Source: Phoronis australis (Eukaryota; Phoronida; Phoronidae). Taken from it: a DNA stretch of 29,284 nucleotides. The position numbers and the translations under genes were made by a program. The stretch covers positions 34,736 through 64,019 of the forward strand of contig NMRA01000936.1 in assembly GCA_002633005.1 (NCBI GenBank), in the 5' to 3' direction. Below the pieces are notes generated by a model. It had not been told where the DNA came from, did no database searches, and saw only the letters and a program-made list of their open reading frames with translations. Every line of letters begins with the position of its first letter. Position 1 is the first letter of the stretch. Of this stretch, positions 11,059-20,030 are shown in pieces.

Positions 11059-11907
11059 GGCACTCCACTGGCAGCCTCCAGTGAAAGGGAGTAGCGACCC
11101 TTCTTAGAGGAGCTGACATCATTCCCTGCAAATTATCTGGAACACGTCCACCTTCCTCACATCCACCACGTCATCATCATGTCCCCCCTAGCACCACCAC
11201 CACCACCACTACCCTCACTAGTTCCACCCGACAATTTCCTAAACTAAGTTGTGAGGGTGAAGGGATTCAGCAAATGCCAGAGCACTACCAATGCACAAAA
11301 CACCACTAATGCCCAGAGTACTGCCATTGGGGTCACCACCATTTTCAAAAGCAATATCCTCATTCCCCCTAACCCCCCAGACACAACTACCTCATCACGA
11401 CCATTCCACCACCACCAAAACGTTTTTGTGAAAGTGGAAGAACTTGGCAATCTCCGGAAACACCCCATAGCCATCCTCACGACCACCATAACTACAGTCA
11501 CGATTGCTATTCAAACAACACTATTTTTATATTCATATGTTCTCTTCCCGTAACTCCATCACTTCTACCGCCGAAACCACTCCACTACCACCAAAACCTC
11601 ACCAAAACCACTTTTGACACAATCCAAGTCCACGGCATTTCTCCTTGCTTATCTGATTAGACAGATATCCTAGCTCGGTTAGCCCTGTCTGTTGAAGATA
11701 TCAGTTAATCAAGAAGCATTCAAAAGTAAAATGCAAGACAGACTCGTTTAACGAAATATCTTGACTACTTGTTCAAAGAGTAAAACTAACTTCAAATATT
11801 TCAATATTTGTCTTTCTGTAATTTTGTTAATTACTAAGCGCAACGTTCACTTGTATCTTCCTGCGACACCTGATATAGTTCTACCGCGACCATATAAATT
11901 GTTTGAA
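11059..11907 (+). repeat. Array unit B6 (B-head, alpha tail)
   Basis: A diverged B-head subtype with AAATTATCTGGAACACGTCC and CCCCCCTAGCACC, also seen in B9 and B10, which suggests a subfamily. GAACTTGGCAATC replaces the usual AACTTGGTAAGC. B-type hairpin and alpha tail; length 849 bp. Confidence 0.83.
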
Positions 11908-12465
11908 GGTACTCTGCTGGCAGCCTCCAGTGAAGGGAGTGGCGACCCTACCTAGAGGAGCTAACACCACTCCCTCCACCTTCACCACACCCACCACTTC
12001 ACCATCATATCCCCTTCCCGTAATACCATCCTACCCCCGCCGGAACCAGTCCAATACCACCAAAACCTCACCCCGACCACTTTTGACATGATCCCAATAT
12101 GCTTCCCCTTGCTTCTCCGAGTAGAGAGAAATCCTGGCTCAATTATTCCTATCTGTTGAAGAGATTTTAAAAAGTAAAATGAAAGCCATCCTGTTTGAGG
12201 TAATATCTCGATTGCTTGTTCAAAAAGTAAATCTAAAATTTAAATGTTTCAATGTTTGGCACTCTGTATTTTCTGTTTTCCACATCTTTTTTGGAGAAAG
12301 TGCAGATCAATAGAAAATTGACATTAAATAGTCTGACGTTCTCTTTTGCTGGTCTAACTACACCGTTTCACTTGCACCGCTTCGCTAAGTTCGTCATTGA
12401 CATGGTCTTTCCTTCCAACGTCAACGCTTAGTATAGACCTATCAAAACCACTTATTCTATTCCCA
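11908..12465 (+). repeat. Array unit A7 (A-head, beta tail)
   Basis: Complete A-head box. The hairpin is degraded (GAGAGAAATCCTGG against TATCTGTTGAAG). Full beta tail ending TATTCCCAG. Length 558 bp. Confidence 0.83.
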
Positions 12466-13308
12466 GGTACTCCACTGGCAGCCTCCAGTGAAAGGGAGTA
12501 GCGACCCTTCCTAGAGGAGCTGACCCCGTTCCCTTAAAATTACATGAAACTCGTCCACCTCGTTCGTATCCACCACGCCACCGTCATGTCCTCACCCGTA
12601 GCACCACCACCTCTATTCCCACCACTGCCACCCCACCAATTGCTGAACTAAGTTGTGAGAGTGAGGTGATTCAGCAAAAGGCAGAACACAGGCAAGCCCA
12701 AAACACCACCAATGCCCACAGTGGCTTCACCACTATTTCCACCACGAATCTCCTCACTACCTCACCATCACACACAACCACATAATCAGGACCATCCCAT
12801 CACCATCGAGGACTTTTTGTGATAGAGGAACAACTTGGCAAGCACCCAAAACACCGCCATCACCATATTCACCTTTTCTATGATCACCATAACTACAATC
12901 ACCATTGCCACTCCAACCACTCTACTTATACATTCACATGTCTTCTTCCCTTAACCCTACCACTACCCCTACCAGAACCACTCCTCTACCCCCAAAACCT
13001 CACCACAACCATTTTTGACACAATCCAAGTCCACTGCATTTCTCCTTGCTTATCTGATTAGACAGATATCCTAGCTCGGTTAGCCCTGTCTGTTGAAGAT
13101 ATCAGTTAATCAAGAACCCTTCAAAAGTAAAATGCAAGACAGCCTCGTTTAACGAAATATCTTGACTACTTGTTGAAAGAGTAAAGCTAACTTCAAATAT
13201 TTCAATATTTGTCCTTCTGTAATTTTGTTAATCACTAAGCGCAACGCTCACTTGTCTCGTCCTGCGACACCTGATATAAGTCTAAGGCGACCATATGAAT
13301 TGTTTGAA
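12466..13308 (+). repeat. Array unit B7 (B-head, alpha tail)
   Basis: Complete B unit with an open His-rich frame (12819-13061), CTTGGCAAGC, B-type hairpin and an alpha tail containing a perfect CAAATATT-TC-AATATTTG palindrome at 13194-13211. Length 843 bp. Confidence 0.85.
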
Positions 13309-13880
13309 GGTACTCTGCTGGCAGCCTCCAGTGAATGGATTGGCGACCCTACCTAGAGGAGCTAACCCCACTCCCTCCACCTTCCCCACACCCACTTCCT
13401 CAACATCAGCACCATCATATCCCCTGCCCGTAACACTATCCTACCCCCGCTGGAACCAGTCCACTACCACCAAAACCTCACCGCGACCACTTTTGACATG
13501 ATCCTAATTCATTATGCTTACCCTCGCTTATCCGAGTAGACAGATAACCTGGCTCAATTATTCCTGTCTGTCGAAGACATTTTCAAAAGTATAATGAAAG
13601 CCAGTCCTGTTTCACGTAACATCTCGATTGCTTGTTCAAACACTAAATCTAAAATTTAATTCTTTCAATGTTTGGCTTTCTGTAACTTCTGATTTCAATA
13701 TCTTTTTCGAGTAAGTGCAGATCAATCGAAATTTGACATTCAATACGTCTGAAGTTCTCTTTTGCTGGAATAACTAGACCGTTGCATTTGCACCGCTTTG
13801 CTAAGCACAACATTCACTTGGGCTCCCTTCCAACGCCAACGCTTAGTATAGACCTATCATAACCAACTATTCTATTCTCA
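13309..13880 (+). repeat. Array unit A8 (A-head, beta tail)
   Basis: A-head with box variant GTGAATGGATTGG. The hairpin left arm GACAGATAACC faces GTCTGTCGAAG. Full beta tail; 572 bp. Confidence 0.83.
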
Positions 13881-14462
13881 GGTACTCCACTGGCAGCCTC
13901 CAGTGAAAGGGAGTAGCGACCCTTCCTAGAGGAGCTGACACTGTTCCCTTAAAATTACATGAAACTCGTCCACCTTCATCATATCGGCCACGCCACCATC
14001 ATGTCCTCCCCAGTAGCCCCACCACCTCTATTCCCACCACTGCCATCCCACCAATACCTGAACTAAGTTGTGAGAGTGAGGTGGTTCACATGTCCTCTTC
14101 CCGTAAATCCATCACTACCCCCAACAGAACAACTCCACTACCATCAAAACCTCACCACATCCACTTTTGACACAATTAAAGTCCACGGCATTTCTCCTTG
14201 CTTATCTGATTAGACAGATATCCTAGCTCGGTTAGCCCTGTCTGTTGAAGATATCAGTTAATGAAGAAGCCTTCAAAAGCAAAATGCAAGACAGCCTCTC
14301 TTAACGAAATATCTCGACTACTTGTTCAAAGAGTAATGCTTAACTTCAAATATTTCAGTATTGGTCCTTCTGTAATTTTGGTTATTGCTAAGCGCGTCCC
14401 TCACGTAGTCTCTTCCTGCCACACCTCATATAGGTCTACCGCGACGATATAAATTGTTTCAA
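13881..14462 (+). repeat. Array unit B8 (B-head, central deletion)
   Basis: The B-head runs to GAGAGTGAGGTGGTTCA near 14088 and then jumps directly to CATGTCCTCTTCCCG. About 260 bp, including the whole His-rich frame, are lost. B-type hairpin and alpha tail follow. Length 582 bp. Confidence 0.83.
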
Positions 14463-15035
14463 GGTACACGGCTGGCAGTCTTGAGTGAACGGAGTGGTGA
14501 CCCTACCTAGAGAAGCTAACCCAATTCCCTCCACCTTCATCACACCCACCACCTCACCATCACCACCATCATGACTCCTTCCCGTAACACCATCCTAACC
14601 CCACCGGAACCACTCCACTACCACCAAAATCTCACAGCGACCACTTTTGACATGATCCTAGTTCCATGTGCTTCCCCTTGCTTATCCGAGTAGACAGATA
14701 TCCTGGCTCAATTATCCCTATCTGTTGAGGATATTTTCAAAAGTAAAATGAAAGCCAGTCATAATTAACGTAACGTCTCGATTGCTAGTTCAAATAGTAA
14801 ATCTAAAATTTAAAAGTTTCAATGATTGGCTTTCTGTAAATACTATATTACACATCTTTTTTGATTGAGTGCACATCAATAGAAAATAGACATTCAAAAC
14901 GTTAAAAGTTCCCTTTTGCTGGTCTAACTAGATTATTTCCTTTTCAAAGCTTTGCTAAGCACGTCATTCACTTGGGCTCTCATTCCATCGCCAACGCTTA
15001 GTATGGACCTAAAATAAGAACCTATTCTATTTTCA
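14463..15035 (+). repeat. Array unit A9 (A-head, beta tail)
   Basis: A-head with changes in the box (TACACGGCTGGCAGTCTTGA). A-type hairpin, and a beta tail more diverged than most (for example ATTGGCTTTCTGTAAATACT). Length 573 bp, so spacing is kept although the sequence has drifted. Confidence 0.82.
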
Positions 15036-15250
15036 GGTACTCCACTGGCACCCTCCAGTGAAAGGGAGTAGCGACCCTTCCTAGAGGAGCTGACACCGTT
15101 CCCTTAAAATTATACGGAACAAGTCCACCTTCCTAATATCCACCACGCCATCATCATGTCCTCCCCCGTAGCACCACCTCCACTACCCTCACTACTTCCA
15201 CCCGACCAGTTCTAAAATAAGTTGTGACTATGAATGGATTCTGGAAATAC
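15036..15250 (+). repeat. Array unit B9 (truncated B-head)
   Basis: Only about 215 bp of B-head remain, from the box to GAATGGATTCTGGAAATAC. It is then joined directly to a partial A-head box. It belongs to the same B subtype as B6 and B10 (TATACGGAACAAGTCC). Confidence 0.8.
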
Positions 15251-15772
15251 CACAGCCTCCAGTGAGGAGAGTAGCGACCCTACCTAGAGAAGATAACCCA
15301 ATTCCCTCCACCTTCACCACACCCACCATCACCACCATCCTGTCCCCTTCCCGTAACACCATCCTACCCACAGCAGAACCACTCCACTACCACCAAAACC
15401 TCACCGCGTCCAGGTTCTGACATGATCCTAGTTCATTGTGCTTCCCTTGCTTATCCGAGTAGGTAGATATCCTAGCTCAGTTATCCCTGTCTGTTGCACA
15501 TATTTTCAAAAGTAAAATAAAATAAAAGCCATGCTGTTTAAGGTAATATCTCGATTGCTTGTTGAAACAGGAAATTTAAATATTTCATTGTTTTGCTTTC
15601 TGTAATTTCTGTTTTCCACATTTTTTTTCGAGCGAATGCAAATCAATAGAAAATCGACATTCAATACGTTTGAAGTTCTATTTTGCTGGTTTAACTAGAC
15701 CGTTTCCTTTTCAACGCTTTGCTAAGAACGTCATTCACTTAGGCTCTAACATTACCACCAATCCTATTTTCA
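15251..15772 (+). repeat. Array unit A10 (partial A-head, beta tail)
   Basis: Begins inside the box at CAGCCTCCAGTGAGGAGAGTAGCGACCC, mixing A and B features (GTAGC as in B, ACCTAGAGAAG as in A). A-type body, hairpin with GTAGGTAGATATCC, and beta tail follow. Length 522 bp. Confidence 0.78.
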
Positions 15773-16571
15773 GGTACTCCACTGGCAGCCTCCAGTGAAA
15801 GGGAGTAGCGACCCTTCCTAGAGGAGCTGACACCGTTCCCTTAACATTATATGGAACACGTCCGCCGTCCTCACATCCACCACGCCATCATCATGTCCTC
15901 CCCCGTAGCACCACCACCACTACCATAACTACTTCCACCCGACCATTTCCTAAACTAAGTTGCGATGGTGAAGCGATTCAGAAAATGCCAGAGCGCAACC
16001 AATGCACAAAACACAACCAATGCCCAGAGTACCACAATTGGCGTCACCACCATTTCCAACACCCATGTCCTCAGTACGTCCCCCCAGACAAAACTACCTC
16101 TTCACGACCATTCGTTTTTGTGAAAGTGGAAGAACTTGGGAAACTCCAGTAACACCCCCATCGCCATCCCCACGATCACCATAACTATAATCGCCATTGC
16201 CACTCCAACCACTTTACTTTTATATTCATATGTCTTCTTCCCTTAACCCCCACTACCACCAAAACCTCACCACAACCACTTTCGACGTACTCCTAGTTCA
16301 TTGCACTTCTCCTTTCTTATCTGATTAGACAGATATCCTAGCTCGGTTAGCCCTGTCTGTTGAAGATATCAGTTAATCAAGAAGCCTTCAAAAGTAAAAT
16401 GCAAGGAAATCCATTTAACGAAACATGTAGACTACTTGCTCAAAGAGTAAAGTTTCAAATACTTTAATATTTGTGCTTCTGTAATTTTGTTAATTGCTAA
16501 GCGGTTCCTTCACTTGCTCTCTTCTTGTAACACCTTGTATAGGAATACCGCGACCACATAAATTGTTTCAA
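15773..16571 (+). repeat. Array unit B10 (B-head, alpha tail)
   Basis: B subtype shared with B6 (TATATGGAACACGTCC). The His-rich region is shortened and out of frame, with GAACTTGGGAAACTCC at the usual GGTAAGC position. B-type hairpin and alpha tail; 799 bp. Confidence 0.82.
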
Positions 16572-17535
16572 GGTACTCTGCTGGCAGCCTCCAGTGAAGG
16601 GAGTGGCGACCCTGCCTAGAGTAGCTAACACAATTCCCTCCACCTTCACCACACCCACCACCTCACCGTCACCACCATCATGTCCCCTTCCCGTAACACC
16701 ATCCTACCCCCACATCACTACCACCAAAACCTCACCGCCTTCACTTTTGACTTGATCCCAGTTCATTGCGGTTCCCCTTGCTTATCCGAGTAGACAGATA
16801 TCCTGGCTCAGTTATTCCTATCTGTTGAAGATATTTTCAAAAGTAAAGTGAAAGCCAGTCCTGTTTAACGTAACATCTCGATTGCTTGTTCAAACAGTAA
16901 ATCTAAAATTTAAATTTTTCAATGTTTGGCTTTCTGTAATTTCTGTTTTCCACATCTTTTTTCGAGTGTGTGCAGATCAATAGAAAATTGACATTCAGTA
17001 CGTCTGAAGTTCTCTTTTGCTGATCTAACTAGACCGTTTCCTTTTCAACGCTTTGTTATGCACGTCATTCCCTTGGCCTCCCTTCGTCCCCACCATTTCC
17101 TAAATGAAGTTGTTAGAGTGATGCGTTTCAGCAAATGGCAGAGCACAACCGATGCCCAGAGTACCACCATTGGCGTCAACACTATTTCCACCACCGATAT
17201 AATCGCTAACTTTCTCCACAATCATCCACCCCACCAGGATGAACTCACCACCACCAAAGCGTATTGTTGGAGTGGAACAATTTGGCAAGCGCCGGAAAAC
17301 ATCACCATCACCACCTCCGCCTTTTCCACGATAACTTCTTTCTCAACCTCATCTCACAATTTTCATTCCATATCAATTCACTCAAGTCATATTACATATT
17401 AGTTTACAAAAAAGACAAAGCTTGCACTGCACCGCAAAAAATTGCCTTCCACAATTTCTAGCTGAGCGCACATACCCTTAGCCCCTCCTTCCAACACTGC
17501 GTATAGACCTGACATAACCACATATTCAAGTTTCA
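16572..17535 (+). repeat. Array unit A11 with inserted partial B and gamma module
   Basis: A normal A-head, A-type hairpin and beta tail run to about 17075. The next B-head lacks its box: sequence resumes at CACCATTTCCTAAATGAAGTT, passes through a diverged B interior to about 17330, then into the gamma module (17335-17482) and the end of a beta tail (TATAGACC ... TTTCAG). Total 964 bp, the longest box-to-box distance. Confidence 0.8.
17335..17482 (+). repeat. Rare gamma module, internal copy
   Basis: Second copy of the module seen at 3413-3575, with the same order of conserved blocks (ACAATTTTC, AATTCACTCAAG, TTAGTTTAC, AAGACAAAGC, TGCACCG, GCGCACATAC). It lies between a box-less B interior and the end of a beta tail. 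Its occurrence in only two places suggests a larger ancestral unit that most copies have lost. Confidence 0.72.
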
Positions 17536-18313
17536 GGTACTCCACTGGCAGCGTCCAGTGAAAGGGAGTTGCGACCCTTCCTTGGGGAGCTGACACCGTA
17601 ACACCACCACCTCTGTTCCCACCACTGCCACCCCTCCCAATTCCTAAACTACGTTGTGACGAGGTGATTCAGCAAAAGCCAGAACACAACCAATGCCCAA
17701 AACACCACCAATGCCCAAAGTACCACCACTGGCGTCACCATCATTTCCGCTACGAATCTCCTCACTACCTCCTCATCACATACAACCACATAATCAAAAC
17801 CCTCCAACCACCATCGAGGCGTTTTTGTGAAAGAGGAACAACTTTTCAAGCACCCGAAACTCCACCATCTACACATCCACCTTTTCCATGATCACCATGA
17901 CTACAGTCATCATTGCCACTCAAACCACACTACTTTTATATTCACATGTCTTCTTCCCTTAACTTCTCCACTACCCCCACCAGAACAACTGCACTACCAC
18001 CAAAACGTCACCCCTATCGCTGTCGACATACTCCTTGTTTATTACACTTCCTCTTGCTTATCTGATTAGACAGATATCCTAGCTCGGTTAGCCCTGTCTG
18101 TTCAAGATATCAGTTAATCAAGATGCCTTCAAATGTAAAATGCAGCATCGTTTAACGAAATATCTAGACAACTCTTTCAAAGAGTAAACCTTAATTTGAA
18201 ATGTTTCAATATTTGTCCTTCTGTAATTTTGTTAATTGCTAAGTTCCTCACTCACTTGGTCTCTCCCTACAACACCTAATATAGGTCCACCGTGACCACA
18301 TAATCTGTTTCAA
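17536..18313 (+). repeat. Array unit B11 (B-head, alpha tail)
   Basis: The B-head box is GTTGCGACCCTTCCTTGGGG and the usual AAATTACATG segment is missing, so the box joins quickly to CCGTAACACC. The His-rich frame is open from 17827 to 18069. Hairpin and alpha tail follow. Length 778 bp. Confidence 0.82.
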
Positions 18314-18677
18314 GGTACTCTGCTGGCAGCCTCCAGTGAAGGGGGTGGCGACCCTGCCTAGAGGAGCTAACCCAGTTCCCTCCACCTTCACCACACCCAC
18401 CACCTCACTATCATTTTCATCGTGTCCTTCTACCGTAACACCACCCTTCCCCCACCAGAACCAATCCGCTACCATCAAACCTCGTCGCAACCACGTTAGA
18501 CATAATGCAGGCCCGTTTAACGTAATATCTCGATTGCTTGTTGAAAGAGTAAACCTTAACTTCAAATGTTTCTGTGCTTGGCCTCCTGTAAATTTGTAAT
18601 TGCTAAGCACTTCCTTCACTTGGTCTCTCCCTACAACTCCCCATTTAGTTCTACCGCAAACAAATAAACTGTTTAAA
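18314..18677 (+). repeat. Array unit A12 (short A-A unit)
   Basis: A-head, then a body that skips the hairpin: near 18508 it jumps from AATGCAGG to CCCGTTTAACGTAATATC. A diverged alpha tail with TGTGCTTGGCCTCCTG leads to another A-head. Length 364 bp, the shortest A unit. Confidence 0.8.
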
Positions 18678-18990
18678 GGCACTCTGCTGGCAGCTTCCAG
18701 TGAAGGGAGTGTTGACCCTTCTTCGAGGACCTAACGCAATTCCCTTGAAGATATATTAGACAGCGCTTCCACCTTCATCACATCCAACACCTCACCATCA
18801 ACATCACCATGTCCCCTTCCCGTAGCATCACCCTACCCCCACCAGAACCACTCCACTACGACAAAAACCTCACCACAACCACTTTCGACATACCCGTAGT
18901 TCATTGCACTTCCCTTGCTTGTCTGAAGACAGATATCCTTGCGCGGTTAGCTCTGTCTGTTGAAGATAACAGTTAATCATGAGGCCTGGT
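18678..18990 (+). repeat. Array unit A13 (last recognisable head)
   Basis: Diverged A-head (GCAGCTTCCAGTGAAGGGAGTG, then TTGACCCTTC). It carries an extra AGATATATTAGACAGCGC segment, a normal CCACTACGACAAAAACCTCACC block, and a hairpin of B type with a left-arm change. It is the rightmost head box. Confidence 0.78.
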
Positions 18991-19560
18991 TCAAAAATAA
19001 AATACAAAACGTATCCGCTTTAACTGATATCTTGACAGTTTGTTCTAAGAGCGTTCTTTGCCGGTTAGCCCTGCCTTCGGTGGATACTGATGGGTCTAAT
19101 AAGTTCAACCAGCTCACTTGGATGCTCTGGAGACAAACATTTCATTGTTTGGCTTTCTGTAATTCTAGGTTAATCGCAGTTTTTAAAGATTTTAATTGAT
19201 TAGAAGAATTGTTATACACTACGTCTCATGTTCCCTTTGCTGATGTATTTAGGTAGATACATTTGTATTGGCTTGCTTATCCCACCTCTCAGTTGCTTTC
19301 TCCCCCTCCAAAAGATATCTTCGTTACAGTTACATAGGCTTTAGGCGTGTTTCACTTCCGAATTTGACATCATCCTTATTCACTGCACTTCCCTTTCCTA
19401 ATCTGATGAGACAGGTATCATTTTTGAAAATATCTCTAATTCAATATGTCAGCTTCAAAAATGTAATGCAGTCCCGTTTTGCACGAGATCTCGATTGCTT
19501 GTTGAATGAGGAACCCTCGGTTAGCTTTGCCTTCGGCAGATCTCTTTTGATCTAATAATT
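18991..19560 (+). repeat. Decayed right edge of the array
   Basis: Tail-like and body-like pieces persist without a head box: TGTTTGGCTTTCTGTAATTC near 19147-19166, TCTCGATTGCTTGTTGAATGAG near 19489-19510, and CATTGCACTTCCC-like blocks. An internal direct repeat is visible: GGTTAGCCCTGCCTTCGG at about 19059 and GGTTAGCTTTGCCTTCGG at about 19517. Each is followed by a TCTAATAA(G/T)TTCAACC block, giving a period near 455 bp. Divergence rises to the right, as expected at a satellite edge. Confidence 0.7.
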
Positions 19561-19649
19561 TCAACCAAACTCTTCCCTATTAGACAATGTGTTCATTCTG
19601 TCCTACAGTACCCGCACGGTACAACATGGGCTGATCATGATAGCTTTTT

Positions 19650-20030
19650 CATTTTGAAATTACTAACTGTACTTTGTTATTAGTTGTCAGCAGTTTTAAT
19701 ATCATTCATTTTGTGCTTGGAACGATTAGGTATGCTTAGATAATTTACCATTCAGTAGACTTTTCCTGCAAATTGGCGTTGGTTGCACTTGTGCACTGAA
19801 GCGCATACAAAGCCTGATATTTAAAAATGACTGAAATACACATTTTGAAATTACTAACTGTACTTTGTTGTTAGTTGTCAGCAGTTTTAATATCATTCAT
19901 TTTGTGCTTGGAACGAATAGGTATGCTTAGATAATTTACCATTCAGTAGACTTTTCCGGCAAATTGGCGTTGGTTGGACTTGTGCACTGAAGCGCATACA
20001 AAGCCTGATATTTAAAAATGACTGAAATAC
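19650..20030 (+). repeat. Two-copy 191-bp tandem duplication
   Basis: CATTTTGAAATTACTAACTG starts at 19650 and again at 19841. The two copies run in parallel to ATGACTGAAATAC at about 19839 and 20030. I count about four substitutions (for example TTATTAG/TTGTTAG and CCTGC/CCGGC), so identity is near 98 percent and the duplication is recent. The sequence is unrelated to the A/B array. Confidence 0.93.

Larger units (their letters stand above)
3410..19560 (+). repeat. Large two-module tandem array (A/B satellite)
   Basis: About 16 kb is made of head-to-tail copies of two related modules. Every intact head starts with GG(T/C)ACTC, then CTGGCAGCCTCCAGTGAA and a GGGAGT(G/A)GCGACCC box. A-heads read TCTGCTGG and continue GAGCTAACCC; B-heads read TCCACTGG and continue GAGCTGACACC. 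Heads run into CCACC-rich DNA, then a shared CCACTACCACCAAAACCTCA segment, a GACAGATATCCTAGCTC hairpin, and a tail. The alpha tail (AATATTTGTCCTTCTG, ending GTTTCAAGG) comes before A-heads. The beta tail (ATGTTTGGCTTTCTG, ending TATTTTCAGG) comes before B-heads. A-to-B spacing is mostly 558-579 bp and B-to-A mostly 780-860 bp. All copies have the same orientation. No function is known to me; no transposase or other enzyme is encoded. Confidence 0.93.

Noticed and set aside
11903-12091. Short frames ending KTSPRPLLT in several A units
   Set aside because: They are explained by repeat composition: they start at different non-homologous ATGs in the tails and have no domain.
3410-19560. Array as a CRISPR-like repeat-spacer locus
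   Set aside because: Units are hundreds of bases long, diverged and without unique short spacers, and there are no cas genes.
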